A DNA stretch of 64,000 bases, from NCBI GenBank assembly GCA_021521415.1, contig JAIQDT010000028.1:657001-721000 (forward strand), read 5' to 3'. How positions within the stretch are numbered: the first letter of the stretch is position 1; every line of letters starts with the position of its first letter. The notes beneath the pieces are model-generated. The model saw nothing but the letters and a program-made list of their open reading frames with translations. It was not told the DNA's origin and made no database searches. The stretch comes from Bidens hawaiensis (Eukaryota; Streptophyta; Magnoliopsida; Asterales; Asteraceae). Made by a program: the position numbers and the translations under genes. Positions 35,400-45,837 of the stretch are shown one piece after another.

Positions 35400-36280
35400 A
35401 ACGATCAGGCTTTTAGCAGTATTTAACAATTTCGGGATCAGATTTCAGTTTTTCACGCGGGACTAAACTTTAAGAAAAGATCCTAACATGGAATCATATC
35501 GACTTGGATGATTTCACAATGAATCATTTTCAGCCTTATTATGACACAGAGAGCAGGTTGATAGCAGGTATTTGCAAACTTAGCATGATTTTCATTGCCT
35601 CAGTGATACGCATTAGGTTCAGTTAGGCTTAAATCTTAGATGGACATCACTTTTGAACTTATGATGCCTCTTATCTCTTCTGAAAGCATATTTGGCTGTC
35701 TCCGGATCACCCCAACTTGACTCCAACCCCCCAGTACTTGATCAAAAGTTTTTGATAAAATTTGATTCTCATCCATAGTTGTCATCTCCGAGTTACTATC
35801 CCGGAGGTAGACACGTTAAATTGTTGAGTCAGCCTTTTAAGCATTTAAGGTTGAACGTTGGACTTATATGTCTTTCATTCAGAATGCTTTGCATTCCTGT
35901 AGTTCTAGTTGTACCCTTAAAGCTTTTAAATTTTTTTTGAACATAGATATAATATAAAAATAATAATTTTTTTTAATATATGCACAATAAGTATTTTTGG
36001 AGATCAAGATACTGACGGGCTTGTGTATGACCGGATAATTGCCTTTCTGCCTAGCATTCGGAGAGATGTATCTAGACACATACATATGTCTTCAAAATGA
36101 CTCTCCACAATAAGTTTTAGCAAATTTTTGTTTATATCACTTTAGACTCTTACGCATCATGGAAAGCTACTGTACATAACAATGACTGTTCAAAAGCCTT
36201 TTAAGCCTATTAACTTCACACGTTAGGCACACAAAGTCGATTTTCCTATCATTTTCCAAAGGTTGGATCATATTTTCATT
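35400..36280 (-). other. Conserved non-coding block, element B copy
   Basis: The minus strand aligns in order with 19,805-20,660 of element A; the best parts are 36,069-36,020 and 35,733-35,671. Read in the other direction, both copies give a similar short peptide (YD-I--FLP-IRRD), but B has stops and the changes are not biased to third positions. Confidence 0.7.
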
Positions 36281-36656
36281 TTAAACATTTTAAACCTTTT
36301 CATGAGGCTTGTAACTAAATATTTATATCACTTCCCGATGTTAAAACAATAACTAAAAACCAGTTTAGAAATCAGCCGCCCTGGTCACTTTCAGCCTTTA
36401 GGTGAATGGCTATCCTGTTTGTCTACGAGTAAACTACAGGACCAAATACGTAAAGATACATGTCATTGAGACTTAAATGACCGACATAATTTTAAGCATG
36501 CTAAGAAAAACGTTTTTTTTTTTTTTTTTTTTTTTTTTTAATGAAAACACACATGCACACTCTTTTTGAATATTTTTAATTTTCTCCCCCTAAATTTGTG
36601 CAAAAATTTTACCGAAAACCGAAAAATTTTATGTACAAATTTACCTCACGTAAGAC

Positions 36657-38167
36657 TCAATCATCAAAACGAAGCATCTTAAGGAATCCCACAAGCACAT
36701 TAAACATGGCTGTTCCGACCGATTTAGTAAATAAGCCCGCCACGTTATTATCGGTGTGGACTTGTTCAACATGAATCAGTTTCCGGTTGTAACAGTCATG
36801 AATAAAATGGACTTTGATGTCAATGTGCTTGGTTTTGGAATGCTGAACAAGATTTTAATAATTGCAATAGCAGCATCATTATTACAAAAGATGGGAGTAT
36901 CAAGAAATTCCAAACCGTAATCCAGCAATTGATGTTGCATCCAGATAACCTGTGAGTAGCATGCGGAAGCAGCCACATACTCAGCCTCGGCGGTAGAAGT
37001 AGACACCGTCTGTTGTTTCTTGTATTGCCACGAAATCAGGCGATCACCCAAGTACTGACATCCCGTAGATGTGGATTTCCTGTCAATATCATCACCTCCA
37101 TAATTGCTGTCAGCAAAAGCATACAAATCAAATTCTGAGTTTTTGGGATACCAAAGACCAAGCTTTGGTTGCCCTTTCAGATAACGAAAAGTACGTTTAA
37201 CAGCAATTAAATGAGAGAGTTCAGGGTTAGCCTGGAAATGCGCACATTGACAAACATCAAACATGATGTCGGGACGACTAGCAGTGAGATACATAAGGGA
37301 TCCGATTATCGATCGATAGTATGTTTGATCTACGGATTTCCCTTCAGCATCAGAAGAAAGAAGTGGTCTTTCCGCCATGGGAGTCGCTGCCGATTTGGAA
37401 TCTTGGAACTCGAACTTTGCTAGAATGTCTTCGACATATTTCCCTTGATGCAGTAAAATCCCTGTTGCACTCTGACGAACCTGTAAACCCAAAAATGTCA
37501 TCTTCTCTCCCAGTGAACTCATCTCAAACCTTTTCTTCATAACCCCCTCAAATTCAGTACACAGAGTGGTGCTGGTAGAACCGAAAATGATGTCATCCAC
37601 ATAGATTTGAACAAGGATGAGGTCCTTTCCAACCGTCTTCAGAAACAGTGACTGATCAATGGTCCCGCGCTTGTAACCATGTTCTAACAAGTGATCCGTT
37701 AGCATAGCATACCACGCCCGAGGGGCTTGGTGAAGACCATAGAGAGCTTTGTCTAGCTTATAGACATGATCAGGATACTTAGAACTTCTGAAGCCTGGTG
37801 CCTGATCCACATAGATTTCTTCCTTTACTTCCCCGTACAGAAAGGCGGTCTTGACATCTCTTTAATAGACAGTAAATCCCATATAGGATGCATATGCCAA
37901 GAATATACGAATTGCCTCAAGTCGAGCTACGGGAGCGTAAACTTCTGTGTAGTCCAACCCTTCTACCTGACGAAATCCACGAACTACAAGACGAGCCTTG
38001 TTTCTGACAATAACCCCAGTATCATCTTGTTTGTTTCTGAAAACCCATCTCGTGTCAAGCGACTTTTTCCCGCTAGGCAGTTCCACCAATTTCCAGAAAT
38101 TTAGCTTGTCAAACTGATTCAGCTCTTCATGCATTGCATCTACCCAGCTAGGTTCCTGAAGTGCCAT
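36657..38167 (-). pseudogene. pol: Element B reverse transcriptase and RNase H
   Basis: Reverse transcriptase of Ty1/copia type: WVDAMHEELNQF near the start, then TRWVFRNKQDD, KARLVVRGFRQ, KALYGLHQAPRAWY and the catalytic YVDD at 37,592-37,603. RNase H follows (LYAFADSNYGG; DRKSTSTGCQYLG; STAEAEYVA), with the usual Asp and Glu present. An in-frame TAA at 37,862-37,864 splits the reverse transcriptase, and a one-base loss near 36,853 shifts the frame before the last 60 or so codons, which end at TGA 36,657-36,659. The remaining sequence is well preserved, consistent with the 5% LTR divergence. Confidence 0.93.
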
Positions 38168-40074
38168 GCCAACTGATTTCGGTTCGATCTGAGAAATGAA
38201 ACAGGAGTAGAGACAATTGTTTATGTTTCCTGTTTAACTTCTTGCTGACACACCCGACTCAAAGGGACCAATGATATTTTCGATTGGATGATCCCGTTGA
38301 ATTCTTGATGGAACGGAGTGATCTGGAACACTGCTGGTGGCCGGAAAATTTGTGAGTTCATCAAGCGAATCGATTAGAGGATTTCTCCAACCAGAAGCTA
38401 CTGTACTATGCTGATACGAGGTACTAGCAATATATTCATTCGGAATAGCATCTGGAAAGAGAGTACTGCCAAAAACTTTTCTGTTGAGACTCTCCCCCTC
38501 AACTGATGGAACATTAGCCGAAGGTGTTAAGGTTGAAGGTAAACCACTCTCAACCGGAGAGCTTGGAGTTGATTCTTAGACAAGTGTCGGATCATGATCT
38601 TGAGAACCCTAGAATGATGGTTGACTATTGTCGAACAATTCTGGTGGATCAATACCCGCAACCGGCCCCTTTTGAAGAATATCAAACAACTCTTCATCTT
38701 CATCAGCACATCCCACTATATCAGAAGTTTCAGCATCAACGGCTGAATGCACATTAAATGGCTTGAATAGTTCGTTGTAGTCAAACAACCAGTCAGGTCC
38801 AACTCTAGCATCCGTCTCATTTTCCTCAAGCCACCGAATATCGTACGATTCCACGATTTGCTTTGTGGACTTGTTGGATACCCTATAAGCAGTGATCGGC
38901 CTTTGCTCCAAATTTCGGAGTCGAGTCAAGGTTCAACAGTGTGCATGGACATCCGCATGCACAAAAATGAGCAACAGTGGGTTTGTGTCCATAGACGATC
39001 TCATATGGAGTCTTCATCTGGCTTTTGTTGATCAGAACCCGATTCTGCACGTAGCATGCAGTGTTAACAGCTTCAGCCCAGAAAAATAGCGGTAGTTTTG
39101 AGTCACGCAACATAGTTCTTGCTGCCTCAATAAGAGTTCGGTTTCTTCTCTCAGCAACTCCATTTTGTTGCGGTGTGCGAGCTGAACTGCATTGTCTGAG
39201 CACACCCCTTTCAGCACAGAAGTGATTCAACACGGAGTTCTTGAACTCAGTTCCATTGTCGCAACGAATACTCTTGAGCTTCAGATTCAACTGATTTAGT
39301 ACCACGAACCTCTTGATCAGCTCTGCAGTTTCACTCTTATTTAACAAGAAAAATAACCAAGTAAAACGTGAGTAATCATCAGTAATAACTAAACAATAAG
39401 AGCTACGTGAAAGACTCAGTACGTGTACTGGACCAAACAGATCTATGTGAAGCAATTGAAACACAGATGAGATGGAATTAAAAACTTTCGGCTTGTGAGG
39501 TTTGCGGTGATGTTTGCCCAAAGTGCAAGCAACACATTTTTCAATTGTTATAAAATATTTGATTGGCAAACCTCGGACAATGTTGTTTTTAGAAAGACGG
39601 TTCAAGTTTTTTGACATAACGATGCCACAACATGGCATTATGTTCCGATACTTTTGAAAATAGACATGTAATTTCTTTTGGAACATTTCTGTTCATGTCG
39701 ATCACGTAAGCATTATCTTTTCTTTGTGATCGAACAAGAACCCAGTCCTCTGGTATAATTATACCAGGTTTTAAAATCAAGCACTCTTTGTTCGTGAAAT
39801 GAGTTGAAAAGCCTTTATCACTGATTTGCGAAACACTGAGCAGACTGTGTTTTAGTTCAGGAACAAAGTTTACGTTTTCGAATCTCAATACTCCATTACT
39901 TACCGTACCCTTCTGCGTGATTTTACCTTTCTCCCATCCAGCAAAGGAAAAATGGCCTCCATTAAAGATCTGAATGTCGTTCAGTTGAGATATGTCCCCT
40001 GTCATGTGCCTGGAACAACCACTATCAACAAACCACGGTCTGATGATATTCCTCCATAACCGTTCCTGCAACAT
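38168..40074 (-). pseudogene. pol: Element B protease end, integrase and linker
   Basis: The protease active site appears as WFVDSGCSRHMTGD (near 40,035). The GAG-pre-integrase region (NAMLWHR, then VACTLGKHHRKPH in another frame) leads into the integrase core: HIDLFGPVHV, then DDYSRF, CDNGTEF and QNGVAERRNRT, giving the D, D and E catalytic residues. The linker after integrase (38,929-38,180) is acidic and Pro-rich. A frameshift near 39,600 separates protease and integrase; another near 38,900 and stops in the linker further break the frame. Confidence 0.92.
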
Positions 40075-41695
40075 GTGCGAGATCAGTTAGATTTTGGTAC
40101 CCAGTCCATAGTCACTTTGGGCACACCAAGTTTATCAATTTTAGATACGGGTAACCAAGACATGTCTTCCCGATTATCTAGAATTGTACATGAAGAGTTC
40201 TAAGGTTTGGAAACCGGAGACTTAGGTAAGCATTTGTATTTCGGTTTTGAAATTTTGTGGCTCACACAAATGATTTGCTTTGTCTCAGGTTTACGATCGG
40301 AAGACCGTGAAAGATTTGATTTGTTTTTTTAATTTCGATCCCGAAACGTGTGAGGTCTCGAAACCAAACTCGGTTTTCCGACGTGTTTTCGAGACATGGC
40401 AGGAGTTGCTTGTCTAACTTTGGCACGATCGGCCTTGTCTCAAATCCAATTTCCATCAGAAGGACTTGCCTTGAAATAATTTGATTTATTTGAATGTGAT
40501 TTTTTGAAAGTATTCCGAGGCACGCTCCTCTAACGGTGTCCATAATATGGGACATAAGGACGATGAGGGCAGTTTCTAGCAATGTGACCAGGAATGCCAC
40601 AGTTGAAGCAACTTTGTCACTTCACATGTAAATCTGGGTGGCCAATTCCTGGTCTCGATCTACTTTGCAAATTTTGCTGTCTCGCATCGACCTTAGTGGT
40701 TGATTTACTTGCACTTTTCATGCCTGTGTTTACTTCTTTAACAGGTTTTGGTGGTGTGCATTTACTAGCATTTTCCTGTTTAACATCAGTGTTTAAAGAT
40801 ACATCACACTTATTAATACTACTAGAACATTCAACCACACAATTGTTTATGCTCTTAAAAACAGAGCCTACACAAGCATTAGTCTTAACAGAGGATAAAT
40901 CACACAATTCAAAACAAGCATTATTAAAATTGTCTTTATTAGGCAAAACAAGTAAACTTCCTCAACGTCCACCCAATCCTCAATGGTTACTTCATCTGCA
41001 CGCGAAGTAGAAACATTAGTATCATTCACATTCACAACTGATTGAGCTAGTTTGACAAACCCAGGTATTATCTTTCCATCAATTTCAGGTTTGCCATATT
41101 TCAAAGATTTCTCTTTATCTTCCTCAATAACAAAAGGAAAGGGAGTATAATTATCATTGTATGGAGGTGGAACCTCATTATACCCAATTCCCTCACCCTT
41201 CTTTTCTTTCCATCTTAATTACTTTTCAATCATTGACTCGACGACCGCACTAGAAATATTAAACTTTTTAAAATTGAACTCAGCGTTTTCAAATTTATTC
41301 GTTAATTTAGCGTTTTCCAAAATAGACGCTTCAAGTTTGGCGGTTAGATCAGCAATTTTCTTATTGGCATCTAAGATGTGACAACACTTGACACTGAAAT
41401 CACTTTGCAGTTTTGAAAAGTATTTGTTTAATGCTTCTAGTTTTTCTGTAAGACCCTTCTCAAGTTTCTTAAGTGTATAGTTTTCGTGTTTTATATTTTC
41501 CATTTCCCTAACAAGATTACTATTATGCACACGAAATAGCTCTACCTTTCTAATGCATGCTTGAGAACATAAATTAGAGTTTACCTCAGATGAACCAGCA
41601 GGAGTAGAAGCCATGAAAGCAAACTGGAGACTCTTCACCTAATCTTCAGTCTCATTTCCTCCTTCAACATCATCAACTTGAGCGAGGTTTGCAGT
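40075..41695 (-). pseudogene. Element B gag-pol junction with coiled coil
   Basis: The segment 41,638-41,219 encodes a coiled-coil-rich stretch (NSNLVREMENIKHENYTLKK; LEASILENAKLTNKFENAEF). Downstream pieces are Asp/Val/Glu-rich (41,104-40,868) and Lys/Asn-rich with scattered Cys/His (40,946-40,262). Stops at 41,639-41,641, near 41,217 and several frameshifts break it. Gag-pol proteins of this copia lineage commonly have such a stretch between the zinc knuckle and protease; no separate function is assigned. Confidence 0.7.
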
Positions 41696-43136
41696 CTAAC
41701 CCAGAATAGCGAGTGCCTCCATCTTATCAACCCAATCAAACTGTTGTGCAACTAATCCTTGCTCGTTTCTTCCAGCAACAGCATTATCTCCCCTTACACC
41801 ACTCACATGAACCAGAGCCCTTTCAGTATTTCCCTCCTTTGCTGGATTTGTGCATTCTCTAGCAAAGTGTCCTGGTTCATGACAGTTGTAGCACCTGAGG
41901 TTCTCCTTGTTGAAACCCACCTTTTTGTTTGCAGGTAAGTTCCAATTGTTCCTGCCAGTCCTTTTGGTGAACTTCTTCACTCTGAATACAGCCATGGCAA
42001 TTCGCCAGGAGATGTCCATCTCTTCCACGTCATCAGGATGGATCTGATCCAGTTCAGTAGAACCGACTGGTTGAACAAGGTCTCCAGCAAGAAAAGCATT
42101 ATAGCAGTTCATGAAGCCTGCCATAGAGCAATATTCTCTTGAGTTTCTTTTGAGATGGCAGGTCCTTGGGCAGACTTGTTGGAAGAAGCAACACTGGGTT
42201 GGGGTTGAGACTATGGAGATAGCTGTGGAAAGAATATGGAAGCAGGCGGCTATGGCTGAGGTGTAGGTGGAGTGAATTGGCTTTGAGTTGATCTGAACAT
42301 GGAAAAACTTCCATTTGGCTGCTGCGGCTGCGAATACACACCTTGAGAGGACTTGAACATGGAGAAGTTGTCTTGTGATATAAGTGCGTTGTTTGATGAT
42401 GCGGCGTATCCAGCAGCAGTATACGAATTTGCATGGTTGATAGCTCGCTGTTTGTCATCCATATCACATGACTTGATGATAGCGATCACCTCAGATAGGG
42501 TTAGTCTAGAAAGATCCTTTGTCTTCTTGATAACAACAACGTTCATATCCCATCCTTGTGGCAGAGAGTTGATCAACTTGTTGTTGGTTTCAATGAAAGT
42601 TAAGTGTATTTTGGCTGATCTCATCTCGGTTACAAGTGTGATGAATCTTTGCAGCTGACTTTCCAAGGACTCACCCAGAGGATGATTGAACATATTAAAC
42701 TTTTGGCGCAGCAAGTCCTGACGACTGTGCTTCATGTCTTTGTTTCCCTCATAGACCTCTATCAGTGCCTGCCATAAGGCCTTTGCTGATTGCAACTCGC
42801 TGTATCCTTGAGCAATCTCATGTGACAGGGCCATAGTAAGAGTGGCAAGTGCCCTCTCATTTTCTTCTACCTTTCATAGTCAGCATCAACATACAATTCG
42901 ATAGGCTTGACATCAATCTCTCATTCGGCTGTCTCATATGTGATCGGTTGAGGACCTCTAACTATGCTCCTCCACACCTTAGCATCTTTCATCTTGACAT
43001 ACTTTTTGAACCTGAATTTCCATTCATAGAAGCCTTCGTGCTTCAGCAGATGGGGCACACGGGTAGCAGTACCCATAATGGAGTCTAGCTCCTGGTGAAG
43101 TGCTGAGTTAATGGATGCGTTGATGGATTGATCCAT
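41696..43136 (-). pseudogene. gag: Element B gag
   Basis: Starts at ATG 43,134-43,136 (MDQSINASIN). The capsid-like UBN2-type domain is readable from FYEWKFRFKKYVKMK through SAKALWQALIEVYEG, SRQDLLRQKFNMF and LINSLPQGWDMNV. A Gln/Pro/Ser-rich linker follows. The nucleocapsid zinc knuckle CYNCHEPGHFAREC (CCHC) is at about 41,855-41,896. The frame is broken by a stop at 42,921-42,923, a shift near 42,860, another near 42,250 and a stop at 41,696-41,698. Confidence 0.92.
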
Positions 43137-43738
43137 GATGATTATAAACCCAAAACAAACCCAAAGTCTTTCAACAGCCCAATCCAAACAGGCCCAGATG
43201 AACAGTAGGCCCAACAGAGAACCAAAGTGTAAACAGAGAACCCAAAGACTAACCCGAGAACAAGATACTTGACCCGAGAACCAAATACTTGACCCGAGAA
43301 CCCAATTGATGATCCAAGAACTAACCCGTTTATCTGAGAACCCAATTAGTTAACCGAGAACCCGAATAATGACCCAAGAACTGCCGAGTTAACCAGAGAA
43401 CCAGTGAATCATTAAACTATCCCAAGAACCCTCAATCTTGGCCGAGAACTCACTTTACCCACCGAGAATGTTCAAAATTGGCCGAAAACGATAAAAGTCT
43501 TCCCGATAACCACTTTTGAAATGTTTTTAGATAAGGAAACAACTTCAAAATCCCTAAAAATCAAGGATTTGAATGCCAGTTTTTATTTTGGTCAATCTTG
43601 TGTTCAGAATAGTCAAAAGAATTCCGATGAACACGATGAACACAACTTCAACAGCCACGACACTTGTAATTCCAGAAAACACACCAAAACATCAACCAAG
43701 AACCCAATATCACAACGGAGCCTAGAATAGGTCTATAG
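43137..43738 (-). other. Element B leader with CCGAGAAC motif cluster
   Basis: Untranslated leader between primer site and gag ATG. Plus-strand 43,210-43,510 holds about ten CCGAGAAC-type motifs (exact CCGAGAAC near 43,254, 43,276 and 43,297; variants CCAAGAAC and CAGAGAAC). Confidence 0.8.
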
Positions 43739-43750
43739 GCTCTGATACCA
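43739..43750 (-). other. Primer binding site of element B
   Basis: Minus strand TGGTATCAGAGC, two bases inside the 5' LTR end; complementary to the 3' end of initiator tRNA-Met. Confidence 0.93.
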
Positions 43751-43752
43751 AT

Positions 43753-44109
43753 TGTAAGTCCCGTGTTGGAGGATCTTGAAATGTGATACCAAATACACGA
43801 TGAAATGCGGAAGATAACAAGGTGTTGATTCAATACGTGAATGATAATAGCAATAAGAAAACACTAGAAAGGCTTCAAAACACACTATTATATAATAGTC
43901 AGGTGCTTAAGCCCTTAAGAGTTACACAATGTCACGGATTTAATACTAACAAATGACCAACCATTTACAAGGTGAAATGCATGGTATTTATACACATATA
44001 CTATACCTAAGCCCAACACAACCACAAGCCCACCGAAAACCCTTTTCGGTTTACAAAAGAAAGCCCAACAACATATATAAAAGCATAAACCATTTATTGT
44101 AGCCCAATA
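43753..44109 (-). repeat. Element B 5' LTR
   Basis: 357 bp, same length as the 3' LTR. Its outermost dinucleotide has changed (plus strand ends CCAATA instead of CCAACA). Confidence 0.95.
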
Positions 44110-44202
44110 ATAATGGATTAGGATTCTAGGGTTTATATAGGAAGATGATGAATTTGAACTAATATACTTATATTATTTTTGTTTCTCATCTTTAAAGCAA
44201 AT

Positions 44203-44275
44203 GGTTCTGGTAGCGCAGTGGTTAATATGCTTGATCATTGAATGAAGGACCCGGGTTCGAAACCGGGTCAGGCCT
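44203..44275 (+). ncRNA. tRNA-like sequence with pol III boxes (SINE head or decayed tRNA)
   Basis: A perfect A box TAGCGCAGTGG (44,211-44,221), a perfect B box GGTTCGAAACC (44,254-44,264) and a T7 terminator-like run at 44,289-44,295. The B-box region folds as a 7-bp stem GACCCGG/CCGGGTC. The canonical cloverleaf fails: the T stem has a mismatch when drawn in register and the acceptor stem pairs poorly. More likely a tRNA-derived SINE fragment than a working tRNA gene. Confidence 0.5.
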
Positions 44276-44295
44276 TTGAATCTTGTTCTTTTTTT

Positions 44296-44961
44296 ACAGC
44301 TTTATTAGTTATAATAATAATTAAATAAATTATATATTTAAAAATCATAACAAATCAATAAAATCATTTTTTTAAACTAAACAAATTTTTTATAAATAAA
44401 GTATAAGTTTTATCTTACCATTTTCCATGTAAAAATCAACTTTTATAAACATTAACCCGTTAAAATAAATTCGTTCGTTAACTTTGAATCGTTAAACTTT
44501 ATTTCATTCCCTACAATTCGTTAAACTTTAACCCGTGCCTTGCATAAATCATATTTCTCGTATTAATGTTAAGTTATTAGCCCAATGTTCTCTTTAAATA
44601 ATAAGTTTCGTTAAACCATTAAAATTAGATTTTATTTCGATTCGTTAGCCTTAACTCATTACATTTAATTTGTGCTTTGTATTTCCCCATATTAATATCA
44701 AATTATTAATTTAATAATATAAGGATAATATAAATCACTAAGACCCATTAAAACTTAGAAATATTATTATAATATAAAATACCTTTCGTTAAGTACTTTT
44801 CGTTAACTTAATAATCATTTTTCAAAACAATATTATACCCAAGTGCCTTAAAATCCCATAAGATATATTAAAATATACGCAATATCCCGTTAATTGAAAT
44901 ATTTATATCCTTTTCAATCCCGACAGTTAGAGTTTGTTTTTGTTTTAATTATAGTTCAAGA
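44296..44961. other. AT-rich remnant, possibly part of an older LTR
   Basis: Repeats of CGTTAAACTTTA-like phrases, no coding sequence. It may belong to the same old LTR as 45,561-45,837, 48,947-49,042 and 50,585-50,970, which have been split by later insertions. Confidence 0.35.
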
Positions 44962-45059
44962 AGTTCTGTAACAACCCAGCTACCGCCGCACCATAATATT
45001 GTCCGCTTTGGCCGGGACGTACCACCATCGCCTCACGGATTTGCTTTTGGTTGCCTATA

Positions 45060-45130
45060 TGAAGACTTCCCAGGAGGTCACCCATCCTGATACTACTTCC
45101 ACTTGAGCACGCTTAACTGTGGAGTTCTCC
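45060..45130 (-). ncRNA. 5S rRNA-derived region in Cassandra 1, 3' LTR
   Basis: The minus strand reads CAGTTAAGCGTGCTCAAGTG and, further on, GGATGGGTGACCTCCTGGG, the internal promoter region of plant 5S rRNA. Not a genuine 5S gene: flanks are LTR sequence. Confidence 0.85.
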
Positions 45131-45311
45131 TCTCATCCACTACCATTAAGTGCCCAAAACGCGTTATGATACGGAAGGTGTCCACCACCTTATAAAGAAG
45201 GCTTTGTTCTCTTTCTCAACCAATGTGGGATGTCACAATCCACCCCTCTTAGGGGTCCAGTGTCCTCGCGGGACCTGGCATTACCGGTCAGGCCCTGGCT
45301 CTGATACCATC

Positions 45312-45555
45312 TGTAACAGCCCAGCTACCGCCGCACCATAATATTGTCCGCTTTGGCCGGGACGTACCACCATCGCCTCACGGATTTGCTTTTGGTTGCC
45401 CGTGTGAAGACTACTTCCTCTTGAGCACGCTTAACTGTGGATTTCTCCTCTCATCCACTACCATTAAGCGCCCAAAACGCGTTATGATAGGGAAGGTGTC
45501 CACCTCCTTATAAAGAAGGCTTTGTTCTCCTTCCTAACCGATGTGGGAAGTCACA
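45312..45555 (-). repeat. Cassandra 1, 5' LTR lacking the 5S C-box region
   Basis: Compared with 44,967-45,237 it lacks about 27 bp covering the GGATGGGTGACCTCCTGG part of the 5S region. 244 versus 271 bp. Confidence 0.85.
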
Positions 45556-45560
45556 AGTTC

Positions 45561-45837
45561 AATTGTTTCGAGTTTTTTAATGCACTTCCGGTTGCTTCGG
45601 TTTCGTTATCATGCCTTTGGTTTATATTGCAATATTTGTCTTCAATTTCGAGGCGAGTTTCTCACACCCCCTTTTTTAACGTTTTCATATTTTGGGGGTA
45701 GCATATGTATCCTATTTACTCAATGATTTATCGAGTCATATACAAAACTACAATTCATTACATTGACTTGTGTTGTTACTTGATTACTTGCTCAGAATTA
45801 CTTGCTCAGTGCTTGCCTCAATAATATGATCATAAGC
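45561..45837. other. Probable older LTR remnant
   Basis: Contains CTCACACCCCCTTTTTTAACG, then GGGGGTAGCATATG, phrases typical of the middle of long gypsy LTRs. No coding. Confidence 0.35.

Larger units (their letters stand above)
34347..36656 (-). other. Pol-env spacer of element B
   Basis: No coding sequence. It contains a cluster of CCGAGAAC/GTTCTCGG motifs (about 34,550-34,740), a perfect hairpin (34,741-34,773), the conserved block shared with element A (about 35,400-36,280), a T run (36,511-36,539, A run on the minus strand) and a second purine tract-like AGGGGGAGAA (about 36,582-36,593, minus). Confidence 0.8.
31365..44109 (-). mobile_element. Copia element B, complete Sirevirus-like element, ATAAT target duplication
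   Basis: Two 357-bp LTRs (31,365-31,721 and 43,753-44,109) are flanked by ATAAT (31,360-31,364 and 44,110-44,114). Minus-strand order is 5' LTR, primer site, motif-rich leader, gag, protease, integrase, reverse transcriptase, RNase H, 2.3-kb spacer, env-like ORF, polypurine tract, 3' LTR. I count about 18 differences between the LTRs (near 5%), so the insertion is moderately old, and gag, pol and env-like are all broken. The layout (copia pol followed by an env-like ORF) is that of Sirevirus/Maximus elements. Confidence 0.95.
44967..45555 (-). mobile_element. Cassandra TRIM retrotransposon 1, AGTTC target duplication
   Basis: Two LTRs (44,967-45,237 and 45,312-45,555) flank a 74-bp internal region holding only a polypurine tract (minus TAAGAGGGGTGGAT) and a tRNA-Met primer site (minus TGGTATCAGAGCC). 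AGTTC flanks both ends (44,962-44,966 and 45,556-45,560). Each LTR contains antisense 5S rRNA sequence, the defining feature of Cassandra. There is no coding capacity; it depends on other elements for mobility. Confidence 0.93.

Noticed and set aside
45060..45130. A real 5S rRNA gene
   Set aside because: Only part of the 5S sequence, embedded in a TRIM LTR with primer site and polypurine tract.
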